A DNA stretch of 64,000 bases from Leeuwenhoekiella sp. MAR_2009_132 (lineage in GTDB: Bacteria > Bacteroidota > Bacteroidia > Flavobacteriales > Flavobacteriaceae). A model generated the notes under the pieces. It saw only the letters and a list, made by a program, of their open reading frames with translations. It was not told the origin of the DNA and ran no database searches. Location of the stretch: assembly GCF_000687915.1 (NCBI RefSeq), contig NZ_JHZY01000002.1, positions 1,178,001 through 1,242,000 on the forward strand, written 5' to 3'. The translations under genes were made by a program, and so were the position numbers. Shown here piece by piece: positions 34,093-45,072 of the stretch; the first letter of the stretch is position 1; each line of letters opens with the position of its first letter.

Positions 34093-34362
34093 TTAATTCG
34101 CGATAATATGATTCCAGAATGGGTTTGCAAACAAAAGAATCATCGCGACTACAAAGCAGTAAATCGCAGTAGACTCGATCATTGCAAGCCCTACAAAAAG
34201 AGTCCTGGTAATCGTTGAAGCTGCATCGGGCTGTTGGGCAATTGAGCTCAATGCCGTAGAAACGGCCTTGCCTTCACCCAGTGCCGGCATCATACACCCA
34301 ACAGCAGTTGTGAGACCGGCAGTAATAATTGACGCAATGGCTATTGAAGTTGTACTGTCCAT
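34093..34362 (-). CDS. atpE: ATP synthase c subunit (rotor ring), N-ATPase type
   Basis: This 89-residue two-helix protein forms the ion-carrying ring. Helix 1 has MMPALGEGKA (Pro26, Glu30) and helix 2 has AMIESTAIYCF (Glu63, Ser64, Thr65, Tyr68), joined by the polar loop QQPDA. The EST..Y pattern is the ligand set of Na+-binding c subunits. The additional Glu at the position usually occupied by Gln makes two carboxylates per site, a feature reported for N-ATPases. Whether the ion is Na+ or H+ cannot be settled from sequence. Confidence 0.93.
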   Translation of the reverse strand: MDSTTSIAIASIITAGLTTAVGCMMPALGEGKAVSTALSSIAQQPDAASTITRTLFVGLAMIESTAIYCFVVAMILLFANPFWNHIIAN

Positions 34363-34372
34363 TTTTATAGAT

Positions 34373-35074
34373 TTAGTTAGCGGTTAGTGTTTTTGGTGTC
34401 TTTTCTTTTTTGGTGTTCTGAACAGCCGCAGCGATGTAAACGGTAGCCAGAATACTGAAAATGTACGCTTGCACCGTGCCGGTGAGTAAGCCCAGCGCAT
34501 TCATAATCACCGGGAAAATAAAGGGCGAAATGCTTAATAAAATGGCCACAATCATCCCGCCGCTCATAATATTCCCAAACAAGCGCACCGCAAGTGCCAG
34601 CGTGCGCGATACTTCACTTATGAGATTAAACGGAAGCATAATCCACGTGGGTTGCAAGTAGGATTTGAGATAGCCCAGAATTCCGGTCTTGCTGATCCCG
34701 TAAAACGGAACCGCCAAAAACACACACGCAGCCAAAGCTGCTGTGGTAGAAAGGGATGCCGTGGGCGGCGTATATCCCGGAAAAATAATACACACATTCG
34801 AAACACCAATAAACAAAAACAAAGTGCCTATAAAACCAATGTATTCCTGTGGGTTCTTCAACCCCACTTCTTCAATCTGATCGTTAATATTCGTTACAAT
34901 CATTTCGACAAAACATTGCCAGCGCGAGATTTGAAGTCCGGTTTTTAATTTCCGTGTTACTAAAACCGAAGAACCTATCAAAAACAACATAATGCCCCAG
35001 GTCGTAACCAGCGTGAGGTTGATGGTGATAAAGCCATACTCCCAGAAAATCGTTTGATCGGGACTAAGCTCCAT
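34373..35074 (-). CDS. atpB: ATP synthase a subunit, N-ATPase type
   Basis: This 233-residue membrane stator protein forms the ion half-channels. The essential Arg is in LALAVRLFGNIMSGGMIVA. Another family stretch is NLISEVSRTLALA. About five or six transmembrane helices are visible. Its start overlaps the end of atpR by 11 bp, indicating translational coupling within the operon. Confidence 0.92.
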   Translation of the reverse strand: MELSPDQTIFWEYGFITINLTLVTTWGIMLFLIGSSVLVTRKLKTGLQISRWQCFVEMIVTNINDQIEEVGLKNPQEYIGFIGTLFLFIGVSNVCIIFPGYTPPTASLSTTAALAACVFLAVPFYGISKTGILGYLKSYLQPTWIMLPFNLISEVSRTLALAVRLFGNIMSGGMIVAILLSISPFIFPVIMNALGLLTGTVQAYIFSILATVYIAAAVQNTKKEKTPKTLTAN

Positions 35075-35381
35075 GGGTTTCTTCTTTTTCTAAAATTTCA
35101 TGTTTGGCATCCCAGTTTTTGGTTGCGCGCATCACCAGATATCTGGCGGTTATAAATCCCAATAAGCACAATACCAGTCGTTGCCACGAGGTGCCACTCA
35201 CAAAATAAAATCCGACTAAGGTTATGCTAGTGCGTAAAATAAAACTTCCAAAAATCCATAACTCCGGGATTCTCGCGTTAATCGATTTTCTAATGGTTAA
35301 CCAGAGTCCACCAAAAAACAGCACGCCCAGCACCAACCCTGCGGTAAAACATAAAATCAGTATCAAGGTTTCATTCATCAT
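35064..35381 (-). CDS. atpR: N-ATPase accessory subunit AtpR
   Basis: AtpR is a small membrane protein found only in N-ATPase operons, thought to contact the rotor ring. I choose the ATG pair at 35381/35378 (MMNETLILIL), which overlaps the atpQ stop (GATGATGAATGA). The longer frame from 35438 would run inside atpQ. About 105 residues with three hydrophobic segments and a membrane Arg in FGSFILRTSITLVGFYF. Its presence with AtpQ is the best marker for the operon type. Confidence 0.82.
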   Translation of the reverse strand: MMNETLILILCFTAGLVLGVLFFGGLWLTIRKSINARIPELWIFGSFILRTSITLVGFYFVSGTSWQRLVLCLLGFITARYLVMRATKNWDAKHEILEKEETHGA

Positions 35382-35730
35382 CAACGTTTTTATCGTTATG
35401 TATTTCGCTATCTTCTTTTTGCACCCAGTACCAAGCAATGATGCCGCCGGTTATGACTCCAATAAACAGAAGCGTAAGCGTCCAGGAGAAAGATTGCGTA
35501 TAATTTTTATCAAGCCACAATCCCAGAGCAGCCCCAATCACCGCAGGAACCGCAACAGACCAGCCGACCATCCCCATCATTCCCAAACCCGACCAAACAC
35601 TGTTTTTCTTGTGCTGCGCCTTGAGCTTCCGCTTTTCTTTCTTAGCGATTTCTTCGCTAAAGGACTTGCGTTCACTACCCGGTTTGGTGCCCACTTTAAT
35701 GATTTCTGAATTTATCAAAGCTGTATACAA
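35371..35730 (-). CDS. atpQ: N-ATPase accessory subunit AtpQ (AtpI-like)
   Basis: AtpQ resembles AtpI, a membrane factor for rotor-ring assembly. The protein has a charged N-terminal part (KSFSEEIAKKEKRKLKAQ) and two membrane helices (GWSVAVPAVIGAALGLWLD; TLTLLFIGVITGGIIAWYW). The ATG at 35730 overlaps the atpC end by 35 bp. A GTG at 35694, right after the atpC stop, is an equally plausible start. The position between atpC and atpR matches the N-ATPase order. Confidence 0.8.
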   Translation of the reverse strand: MYTALINSEIIKVGTKPGSERKSFSEEIAKKEKRKLKAQHKKNSVWSGLGMMGMVGWSVAVPAVIGAALGLWLDKNYTQSFSWTLTLLFIGVITGGIIAWYWVQKEDSEIHNDKNVDDE

Positions 35731-36085
35731 AGCCCCGCTCCAGTTTGGCGATTACCGTTTGTGCTTCGCGTTGCTCCTCTTCTTTTTTGTTAAACTGCGA
35801 TTTTATAAAATCGCCCAATGTTCCCAGATCAGTACCTCCAAAAGCATTGCGCACCGAAATCAAAACCTCATTTCCCGCTTTAACCATTACCCCTTCATCA
35901 ACAGCCACATAATTCACTTTTCGGGTGGCCGTCTCATACGTCAAAATTCCCGGGATTAATGCTGCCACACAATCCAGACGGTTGGGTAACAACCCGTAGG
36001 CACCCTCACCGGTTTCCATCACGATGCTGCTTACATTTTGAATGTCTGCAAATAATTTATACGGAAGCAGGATTTTTAGGTTCAT
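35696..36085 (-). CDS. atpC: ATP synthase epsilon subunit, N-ATPase type
   Basis: This 129-residue protein has the beta-sandwich start (LKILLPYKLFADIQNVSSIV), the GAYGLLPNRLDCVAALIPGI segment corresponding to the GxxGILPGHxP motif, and a short C-terminal helical part. It regulates coupling of head and rotor. Second gene of the operon, 13 bp after atpD. Confidence 0.9.
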   Translation of the reverse strand: MNLKILLPYKLFADIQNVSSIVMETGEGAYGLLPNRLDCVAALIPGILTYETATRKVNYVAVDEGVMVKAGNEVLISVRNAFGGTDLGTLGDFIKSQFNKKEEEQREAQTVIAKLERGFVYSFDKFRNH

Positions 36086-36098
36086 CTGTTTTAAGTTT

Positions 36099-37849
<1,751 letters not shown>

Positions 37850-38024
37850 AACAAGCTGTTTGAAGTTAAAATTGACTATATAAATTTCACTAATAAAGAG
37901 GATTTTGCAGTTACATAGTTTTGATAGAGAGTTACATGTATCCCACTTTTAAATAGTATTGCTCTAATTATTTTAAAAATATATTTAGATTTTTAAAATC
38001 ATAAATAATTAGATAAATCGAATC

Positions 38025-38058
38025 AAAAAAAAACGGTGAGTGTTTTGGGCACTCACCG
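38025..38058 (-). terminator. Terminator after the AraC-type gene
   Basis: CGGTGAGTG (38034-38042) pairs perfectly with CACTCACCG (38050-38058) around a 7-base loop. On the minus strand it is followed by a T run (A run 38025-38033). It ends transcription of the regulator gene at 38147. Confidence 0.85.
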
Positions 38059-38146
38059 ATTAAACCCAACATTATAACAGTGTTCATAACAGACTGTTAA
38101 ATTTTTAATGCTCCAGCAAGCACTGTGTTTACTATTATTTATACCA

Positions 38147-38707
38147 TTATTCGTGATTTAGATTCTCACGCTCTAGCGTAGTAAGAGATTTATAAAATGT
38201 AGGTGTCAAACCGGTTATCTGCTTAAATTGCTTAGAAAGGTGTGCTACCCCACAATAGTTCATTTTGTAAGAGATTTCAGTAAGGTTTAACTCATTGTAA
38301 ACAAGCAGTTCTTTGATGCGTTCTACTTTATGAACTATAATAAAATGCTCAAGTGTGACACCTTTCATTTTTGAAAACAATAAAGCCATCTTATGATAGT
38401 CGAGTTGCATCTTTTCACTTAAAAATTTAGAAAAATTTACCTGCGGTAATTCATCAGAATAATTGACCATCTCAATTACCACTTTGATTATTTTTTCAAT
38501 TAGAAGTGCTTTTTTATCATAAATAACCTCTAACCCAGATTTATGTAATTCTTCTTTTAATTTTAGCTTTAAAGCAGGCGTAATAGGTCTTACAAAATGC
38601 ACTTCTCCCAGTTCTACAGAGGTATATGCAATACCAAGCCCATCAAGTACAGACTCAACCCTAATTTTACAGCGAAGACTTACCATATTTTGAATACGTA
38701 CTTTCAT
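38147..38707 (-). CDS. Short AraC-family regulator
   Basis: This 186-residue protein has an N-terminal domain of about 90 residues starting MVSLRCKIRVESVLDGLGIA (after a few residues) and a C-terminal AraC double HTH (MKGVTLEHFIIVHKVERIKE, NLTEISYKMNYCGVAHLSKQ then FKQITGLTPTFYKSL). The N-terminal part is not a cupin and begins with a metal-chaperone-like pattern. It is clearly paralogous to the protein at 46944-47510. Both flank the GH130/rubrerythrin/OsmC block, so they may co-regulate the stress island. Confidence 0.85.
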   Translation of the reverse strand: MKVRIQNMVSLRCKIRVESVLDGLGIAYTSVELGEVHFVRPITPALKLKLKEELHKSGLEVIYDKKALLIEKIIKVVIEMVNYSDELPQVNFSKFLSEKMQLDYHKMALLFSKMKGVTLEHFIIVHKVERIKELLVYNELNLTEISYKMNYCGVAHLSKQFKQITGLTPTFYKSLTTLERENLNHE

Positions 38708-38974
38708 GTTTTACAGTTTTTATAGGTTTACAATAGTATAAGTTTAAAGACACCTCAGGAAAACATTAGGGGGTAAGAGTTTAGTTAATAACTAGTTTCT
38801 CTACTCCTTCAGGATATTTTTAAAGTTGCACATTACAGATTAAAAAACCCTTGTATAACCTGTTAGAATACTTACATATATCACAGATTTTAGGCCTTTT
38901 TTCTTCTATAATTTACTTGATGTAACGGCACTTCCCGTGCAAATAGGCGTACCTTATAATCTATAAATAAGCCT

Positions 38975-40435
38975 ATGAGAGTTTCTGTAGAACGTAAACG
39001 AATTAATTTTATGCCCGACTCTAGCCGGGTTGTCGCCCGTTTTTTTATGAATGGAGAATTACGTACTCAAAATTTAATAACGCGTATTCTGAAAATGAGC
39101 GATGATCAGGTACAGCAAGCTTTAGAACAAGTACTTCGAGAATTTGCAACCAGACATCGTAATATCTCGCAACTTTTTTTTAAACATTGTAATAGAGTAC
39201 GTGGGATTATTGAAGGCATGGAAATTGATTTTGAAGCCCTCTCAGAAGATCAAAAACTCCTTATAGGTTCCTATTGTACTATGGAATATTCGCTAGAATC
39301 TGCGGCATTCTTTAATCCTTCAATTATCGAAGATTTTGATCAGTCTTATTTACAAAAGGGAGAAAAGCGGGTGATTATCTCATTTAGAGCTACCGGTGAA
39401 GGACATATCTCTTCGTTGGTTTTCCGTAGAGCGATAATAGATTCAAATCACGATATGCATCTCACTAAAATAGGAGACTATATAGATTTGGCTGAGATTT
39501 CTCATAAAAAGCTTTTTGATAAAAAACACTTTATAAAAAGACTGAAAGAAATGCATATTGATGAACAGCATTCAAGAAGTATCATGAATAGCCTTCCGAA
39601 TAGATTTGAGTATTCTGCACTAAAAAATTCGATTTGCAGTTTGCTCGAAGATGATCAACTAAGTGCAGAACAACGCACAGCCTTTGAAGAAATGAAATGG
39701 CTTGTGGAGTCTTTTTACGATTTACAATTTCATAAAGATTCTGATATTACAGAACGTGTAATTTTTCCTATTGCAGAGTCTGAAAGCAATGGTATAGAAG
39801 ATGCACGCCTTGTACGTTTTTGTGAAGATGATGAGACCACCGTTGTTTACGCTACGTATACTGCATATAACGGTCATACGATATTGCCTAAACTTATCGC
39901 TACCGAAGATTTTTACACCTTTCGCATTATGCCTCTGCGTGGCAATGATGCTCAGGGTAAAAACCTGGCCATGTTTCCTAAAAAAATCAATGGAAAATAT
40001 GCCATGTTATCTAGAATTGACGGCGTAAATAATTACCTAATGTATTCTGAAAGTCCCATTTTGTGGAACAATCCACAATTAATTCAAGAACCCAAATTTC
40101 CCTGGGAATTTACACAAATTGGAAATTGTGGCTCCCCATTATGGACCGAAAAAGGATGGCTTATAATAACTCATGGTGTTGGCCCAATGCGTCGCTACAG
40201 TATAGGTGTTTCTATATTTAAACTCGAAGATCCTTCTATAGAACTAGGCAGGCTCGAAGAACCTTTAATGATGCCACTTGAAGAAGAGCGTAATGGGTAT
40301 GTACCCAATGTGGTTTATTCCTGCGGGTCTATGATTCATAACAACAAACTCATTTTACCGTATGCGGTTTCAGATTATTCTTCAACCTACGCGGTGGTTG
40401 ATCTTGAAGAATTATTTTCGGCTTTGCTGGATTAA
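38975..40435 (+). CDS. GH130-family glycosidase or glycoside phosphorylase
   Basis: This 486-residue cytosolic protein resembles family GH130, which covers mannoside phosphorylases and beta-1,2-mannosidases. The five-bladed propeller region (about 250-480) has NGIEDARLVRF (catalytic Asp region), ILWNNPQLIQEPKFPWEFTQ, GNCGSPLWTEKGWLIITHGV and YSCGSMIHNNKLILPYAVSD. An additional N-terminal helical domain of about 200 residues precedes it. It is the only plus-strand gene in this island, divergent from the AraC gene, and its end overlaps the decayed glycosyltransferase. Substrate unknown; a mannosyl-glycan made by the neighbouring GT is possible. Confidence 0.85.
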   Translation: MRVSVERKRINFMPDSSRVVARFFMNGELRTQNLITRILKMSDDQVQQALEQVLREFATRHRNISQLFFKHCNRVRGIIEGMEIDFEALSEDQKLLIGSYCTMEYSLESAAFFNPSIIEDFDQSYLQKGEKRVIISFRATGEGHISSLVFRRAIIDSNHDMHLTKIGDYIDLAEISHKKLFDKKHFIKRLKEMHIDEQHSRSIMNSLPNRFEYSALKNSICSLLEDDQLSAEQRTAFEEMKWLVESFYDLQFHKDSDITERVIFPIAESESNGIEDARLVRFCEDDETTVVYATYTAYNGHTILPKLIATEDFYTFRIMPLRGNDAQGKNLAMFPKKINGKYAMLSRIDGVNNYLMYSESPILWNNPQLIQEPKFPWEFTQIGNCGSPLWTEKGWLIITHGVGPMRRYSIGVSIFKLEDPSIELGRLEEPLMMPLEEERNGYVPNVVYSCGSMIHNNKLILPYAVSDYSSTYAVVDLEELFSALLD

Positions 40436-41045
40436 CTATAAGGCTCTTCAAGTATTTCTTTATAAGCAGCTTTATACGAAGTAATTATTTTCTAAGACTA
40501 AAATGAGTTACTGCGTGCGTTCTACAGCTTTTAGAATCTCGCGTATTTAAATTATTAATGGCGTCAACCGCTTCTGATACTGTAGTTACTAAAAATCCCG
40601 AAATGCCATCTGCAATAAGCTTGAGCATACTACCCAGATTAAATACAATGACCGGAGTACCACACAACATCGCTTCTACAATACTTAGACCAAAGCGTTC
40701 TTCAAAAGAAATAGGATGTAGTAATGCTTTGGCGATACCTGAAATATATAGTGCTCTAGAGGAAGAAAATCAAAATGGTGGTTAATACTATCAAAATCTG
40801 CTGCCTGCTCCATAAGGTTATTTATATGCAAACACTCTAATATCTTAGGATTAATAGTTTTGTCATTCTAATAGGGCAACTCACAAACCCAATTGAGTTG
40901 TGCAGAAGTAATAGAATTACTGGAGACAAAAAAGTAACCTGATGACCGCGATTTACCAGACCTTGAGTAATTGTAGATGACACCTGCTCTCACGGCCCAT
41001 AATTCTCTATAGATGTACGCCATGTGGGAGCGAGAATGGCAATTT
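40432..41045 (-). pseudogene. Decayed family-4 glycosyltransferase
   Basis: The minus strand between the GH130 gene and the next glycosyltransferase reads as pieces of one GT4 protein in several frames. First KIAILAPTWRTSIENYGPWE, then VSSTITQGLVNRGHQVTFF, a stop after NWVCELPY, a piece NDKTINPKILECLHINNLME, then SFEERFGLSIVEA, LCGTPVIVFNLGSM and GISGFLVTTVSEAVDAINNL, and finally SYKAAYKEILEEPYS to a stop at 40432. Several frameshifts and a central deletion mean it is not functional. Its remains join tightly to the next GT gene, so the two probably formed an operon with related roles. Confidence 0.8.
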
Positions 41046-43328
41046 TTATACTAATTGCATTTTTGTTTGTCTTTGCGTCGCTTCATTGACAACGGCATCA
41101 GACTTATAGAACTCCTCGTATGCCTGCAACACAGTTAGATGGGAAATTAAATATGCTAACGAACTTTCTGCCCCTTGATTTCTGTTGATTCCGTAGTTTT
41201 CAAAACCATCGCAGCATCCTTTAGTTTCAAAATCATACAAGGTCATGCGCAAGTCATTTTCACCTAAAAACCACATAAACGAATCAAAAAGCTTGTTTAA
41301 ATATGCTTTATCGCCGGTAAGTTTAAAAGCCTGATGAAACATTAAAACCATTGCCATAGCATCTATAGGTTGCTGTGCAAAAAACGAGCGTTCCCCATCT
41401 TTAGCAAACCACTTATCATTACCTATAACCGAGAGTATGCCGTCTTTTAGTGTATGTTCTTCCAGAAAATGCATGGTATTCATTGCGACCTCGATAATGC
41501 GTTTATCAGGTAATATTTGTGCAGCATGAAGCAGCGCAAGTGGTAAAATTCCGTTATCATAAGCAAGTAAATGTTCAAACCACTTCCAGTCTTCAGAGTG
41601 GCTCACTTCATACTGATGAATGAGTTTATGGGTAAGATTTTTTAAAACATCAAGCATTTGCTCGTCTGCTGAATTTGTTTTTAAATAATAACAAATCCCA
41701 ATTATAGTATTGGCTATGCTTCGTATCGATTTTAAATGTTCAAAATTAGGTAAGGCATCAAAAAATACCAGCTTTCCCGTTTGATAATAGGCGTCATTAG
41801 GTGCATTACCTATTAAATAGCCTAGTGACCAGATGGTTCTTCCGAAAGAATCTTCTGAACCTACTTCATCTAAGAAATTACGGTTAAAACTTAGAAAGTT
41901 TCTAAAGCTGCCATCTTTATTCTGCATATAGTGAATATAGCTTAGGTAAATAGGCATAAATTCAAGTGCTAACTGATCTTTCTTTTGCTTGTAGGTCATT
42001 AAAACCATTAAAAGCGCGCGCGCATTATCGTCTAAGCAATAGCCCTCCTTAAGATTAGGAATTCCAAATTTTGCGTGCTGAATAATCCCGGTGTCGTCTG
42101 TAAGGCGTTTGATGTGCGTTAAAGAAAATGGAGGGAGCAAGAGCAGATCAATAACGCTTTCTTTTTTCTCAATCTGTTGCTTAGGAAAAGAGAGTAAACT
42201 GTTAGAAAGATACAGGTACTTTTTACCTATTTTAGGCCAGGTCACATTTTTGCCATAGGCATAAGCATTAGTTTGTATTTGTTTTAATAATTCTGGTTCA
42301 TCTAGCAAGTGGTTTAGCACTTCTGAAAGTTCTTTATGTTTATTAAAATTAAAAAGCCTCCCACGGTCTTCTGTAAGTAATTCTGCAGCATGCCAGTAGG
42401 GTGTTGAAACCACTGCGCACCCGGCTCCCATAGCATAAGAGAGCGTGCCGCTGGTTATTTGAGCTTCATTGAGATAGGGTGTTATATAAATATCACAGGC
42501 ACTTAAATATTTAAAAAGTTCGACCTCTCCTATAAATTCATTAAGCATTAAAACATGCGCCTGAAGATTTAAATTTTTAATAAGAAGTTGCAGAAAATTT
42601 CGGTATTCTTCACCTTCATGCCGCAACACATTAGGATGTGTTTTGCCTAATACAATGTAAAGTACTTCGGGGTGTGTTTTAATAATTTCGGGTAGCGCTT
42701 TAATTACGGTTTCTATCCCTTTGTTACGACCTATAAAGCCAAAAGTGAGAATTAATTTTTTCTTAGTAAGTTTAAATTCGGCCTTAGAATCTGCTCTGTT
42801 AAAATGAATATCAGGTACGCCGTGTTCTATCAAAACAATTTTCTCATCAGGAACATAATAGAAATTGGTTAGAAAGGATATTGCTTTATGACTCATCACA
42901 ACCACTTTATCTGCCATCTTACAGATTTCCTTTAAAATTGCTTTTTCGTTATAAGAAGGTGCATTAAGAATGGTATGCAGAGTTACAATACACGGTATTT
43001 CAAGCCGGTGTAATAGAGGCAGAATATACACCCCACTTTGCCCACCATAAATCCCAAACTCGTGCTCAAGAATACACACATCTGCCCCACTTAGGTTAAT
43101 AAAATTTGCTGCCTCAATATAGTCTGTTTGCTGTTCTTGACTAATCTGCAATTTTACTTCTTTGGGATACGTATAATTTTCGGTGCCATCATCCATAGCA
43201 ACAACAAATACTTCGTTTTGAGCAATCCCCTGTTCATCAAGATCTAACATTGATTTAGTTAAATTTTGCGTAAACGTACCTATACCGCACTCGCGCGGTG
43301 GATAAGTCCCTATGTAGGCTAATTTCAT
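41046..43328 (-). CDS. Large glycosyltransferase family 4 protein with C-terminal alpha-helical glycosidase-like region
   Basis: This 760-residue protein starts MKLAYIGTYPPRECGIGTFT, typical of a GT4 subgroup. The GT-B domain (about 1-370) has ADVCILEHEFGIYGG, LTFGFIGRNKGIETVIKALP and SGTLSYAMGAGCAVVSTPYW with donor-binding positions. From about 390 an all-helical part resembles an alpha/alpha toroid: CLDDNARALLMVLMTYKQKK, FGRTIWSLGYLIG and NRNQGAESSLAYLISHL. Such two-part proteins are found beside GH130 genes and may make and trim a mannose-containing oligosaccharide. Both exact activities are unknown. Confidence 0.85.
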   Translation of the reverse strand: MKLAYIGTYPPRECGIGTFTQNLTKSMLDLDEQGIAQNEVFVVAMDDGTENYTYPKEVKLQISQEQQTDYIEAANFINLSGADVCILEHEFGIYGGQSGVYILPLLHRLEIPCIVTLHTILNAPSYNEKAILKEICKMADKVVVMSHKAISFLTNFYYVPDEKIVLIEHGVPDIHFNRADSKAEFKLTKKKLILTFGFIGRNKGIETVIKALPEIIKTHPEVLYIVLGKTHPNVLRHEGEEYRNFLQLLIKNLNLQAHVLMLNEFIGEVELFKYLSACDIYITPYLNEAQITSGTLSYAMGAGCAVVSTPYWHAAELLTEDRGRLFNFNKHKELSEVLNHLLDEPELLKQIQTNAYAYGKNVTWPKIGKKYLYLSNSLLSFPKQQIEKKESVIDLLLLPPFSLTHIKRLTDDTGIIQHAKFGIPNLKEGYCLDDNARALLMVLMTYKQKKDQLALEFMPIYLSYIHYMQNKDGSFRNFLSFNRNFLDEVGSEDSFGRTIWSLGYLIGNAPNDAYYQTGKLVFFDALPNFEHLKSIRSIANTIIGICYYLKTNSADEQMLDVLKNLTHKLIHQYEVSHSEDWKWFEHLLAYDNGILPLALLHAAQILPDKRIIEVAMNTMHFLEEHTLKDGILSVIGNDKWFAKDGERSFFAQQPIDAMAMVLMFHQAFKLTGDKAYLNKLFDSFMWFLGENDLRMTLYDFETKGCCDGFENYGINRNQGAESSLAYLISHLTVLQAYEEFYKSDAVVNEATQRQTKMQLV

Positions 43329-43337
43329 AGTATTTGA

Positions 43338-43466
43338 TTAGAGATCGGTTCCGCGATTTGCCTTTTTAATTTTACTCTTTGCCGCCTTTGCTTTTCGCTT
43401 TTCTTTAAGATTTAAGACTGGTTTAGTCTTATCTGTTTTTGGGGTATCTTTATTACCTTTTGACAT
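43338..43466 (-). CDS. Tiny lysine-rich protein, 42 residues
   Basis: A minus-strand frame with ATG at 43466 and TAA at 43338-43340 encodes MSKGNKDTPKTDKTKPVLNL and then a strongly basic part (KEKRKAKAAKSKIKKANRGT). Below usual gene-calling length. The composition (about 40 percent Lys/Arg) suggests a nucleic-acid-associated or disordered protein. It ends 9 bp before the GT gene start on the same strand, so it could be co-transcribed. Moderate trust only. Confidence 0.5.
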   Translation of the reverse strand: MSKGNKDTPKTDKTKPVLNLKEKRKAKAAKSKIKKANRGTDL

Positions 43467-43638
43467 AATCGCTTGTATTAAATTAATAAGTTTGTATACA
43501 ATAAGATACCCTAAATCAGCTGTTTAAAAATTATACAATTAAATAATGCTCTTACATAAATCACACATCACTCATCTTTTATATTGAGTTATTCAAAAAT
43601 ATTCACAGCCACGTTTAAACTGTTTCAGTAGGAGTTAA

Positions 43639-44163
43639 CTATCCCAGATCTTCTTCAAGGTTATTATGATTATCACCGCCTATACTGTAATAGTTGTTTT
43701 CCTCATCCTCACTGCCCAGTCGTTCTTGTTGATCGTCTAATTCTGAACCGGGAACGTCTAAATCATCACCCGACTTATCATTCTGAAACTCTTTTTCATT
43801 GAATGTACCTTTAACCGTATTTGATGTTTTCTTTTTTAAAGGATTTTCCGGATCCAGATCTTTTTCTTCCTGCGCTTTATTATAAATATCTTCTGAAGAA
43901 GGATACGTGGGATATCCTCTAAATTTCATAGCCTTAGAATTCTCTTTTTCTTTTTGAGTCTGGTGTGTTTTAGCGTATTCTAATAATACCTCTTGTAACG
44001 AATTGTAATATTCTTTAAAGTTCTTTACACTCATCTGTTCTGAGTGAATACCCGATTCCTTTTCGGGTATCTCTGTAATGTATTTAGACAATTCTGGAAA
44101 TTTGTCGTGAATTGTCATTGTGATATCTATTATGTCACGTTCTAATTGAGCTTTCTTTTTCAT
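43639..44163 (-). CDS. Acidic soluble protein, function unknown
   Basis: This 174-residue protein has an N-terminal helical part (about 1-75, with KAQLERDIIDITMTIHDKFP) followed by a disordered, strongly acidic tail (EKDLDPENPLKKK; SGDDLDVPGSELDDQQERLG; EDEENNYYSIGGDNHNNLEE). Proteins like this are common in Bacteroidetes stress gene neighbourhoods, but the function is not known. A hairpin terminator precedes its start region on the upstream side (44196-44239). Confidence 0.7.
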   Translation of the reverse strand: MKKKAQLERDIIDITMTIHDKFPELSKYITEIPEKESGIHSEQMSVKNFKEYYNSLQEVLLEYAKTHQTQKEKENSKAMKFRGYPTYPSSEDIYNKAQEEKDLDPENPLKKKTSNTVKGTFNEKEFQNDKSGDDLDVPGSELDDQQERLGSEDEENNYYSIGGDNHNNLEEDLG

Positions 44164-44195
44164 CGTATAATGTTCTATTAGTTTATTAAAAAATT

Positions 44196-44239
44196 AAATG
44201 CTCAACTTCTTTTATATAGGTAGGAGTTGAGCATTTTTT
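44196..44239. terminator. Terminator between the rubrerythrin and acidic protein genes
   Basis: AAATGCTCAACTTCT (44196-44210) pairs with AGGAGTTGAGCATTT (44222-44236) with one or two mismatches and an 11-base loop. T6 on the plus side and a T-rich stretch on the minus side make it work both ways. On the minus strand it ends the rubrerythrin transcript. Confidence 0.8.
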
Positions 44240-44267
44240 GTAACTAGTTTACTTCGCTAAATATTCG

Positions 44268-44978
44268 TTACAAACCTGTTACTTTAATAAAAAGTTTTGA
44301 GTCTGTCATTGATATTTCACAACGTGCAGGTGCTACCGTTGCATACGTATTTCCGCAGGTAGGACATAAGAAATAAAGTTTAGCAAGAGAATCGTCTGTT
44401 CCTTTTTCTAATGCTGCCAATGCTTCAATATAAAAATCCCGGTGTTTTTGTTCTACTTTATACGCATAGGTAAGACTTATCTGAGCCATGTAATTTCCTG
44501 CATCATTTGCATTTTTAATGAATTCAGGATACATCGTATTAAACTCATAACTTTCTCCTTCAATAGCCTCTTTTAAATTTTCGGCAGTTGATTTAACTGT
44601 AAATTCCGGAATGATTTTCGGTATAGCTTCTCCCATACGTTGTAAAACGACTTTATGATTACCCGCGTGAATGAGTTCGGCGCCAGAAGCTGCTTTAAAT
44701 AACAATGCAATTTCGGGATGTCCTTCTTCATCGGCCTTTTGGCTGTATGCGGCATATTTAAAATGAGCCGTGGTCTCTCCTTTGTAAGCATCTTGCATAT
44801 TTTTAATAGTCAATTGCTGTGGGTCTTGCGCAGCTGTTATTGAACTTGTTGTCCCTTCTGTGTTCAGTTCTTCAGTTGCAGTAACTTCACCAGAATCTGT
44901 TGCGTTTTCTTTACAGGACTGAAAAAGCGTTCCTAATGAAACTATTCCTAAAGCGCATACTAAAATTGATTTTTTCAT
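44268..44978 (-). CDS. Rubrerythrin-like lipoprotein
   Basis: Rubrerythrins reduce peroxide with a diiron centre. This 236-residue form has a lipoprotein signal (1-21, FQSC). The ferritin-like domain shows Glu in YKGETTAHFKYAAYS, EGHPEIALLFKAASGAELIH, a second Glu helix (EAIEGESYEFNTMYPEF) and YKVEQKHRDFY. The C-terminus has one rubredoxin knuckle (FLCPTCGNTY) and then only a single Cys (ARCEIS) where a second CxxC is usual, so the rubredoxin iron site may be incomplete. Membrane anchoring outside the cytosol is unusual for the family, though known in Bacteroidetes. Confidence 0.85.
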   Translation of the reverse strand: MKKSILVCALGIVSLGTLFQSCKENATDSGEVTATEELNTEGTTSSITAAQDPQQLTIKNMQDAYKGETTAHFKYAAYSQKADEEGHPEIALLFKAASGAELIHAGNHKVVLQRMGEAIPKIIPEFTVKSTAENLKEAIEGESYEFNTMYPEFIKNANDAGNYMAQISLTYAYKVEQKHRDFYIEALAALEKGTDDSLAKLYFLCPTCGNTYATVAPARCEISMTDSKLFIKVTGL

Positions 44979-45072
44979 CTTCTTTCGATTTTAAAATTTC
45001 TGCATAATTATATTAGCTACCCCTACGGTTGCTATCTGTAGTTATTAATTTTTAAAAGATTTTATCTGCAGG

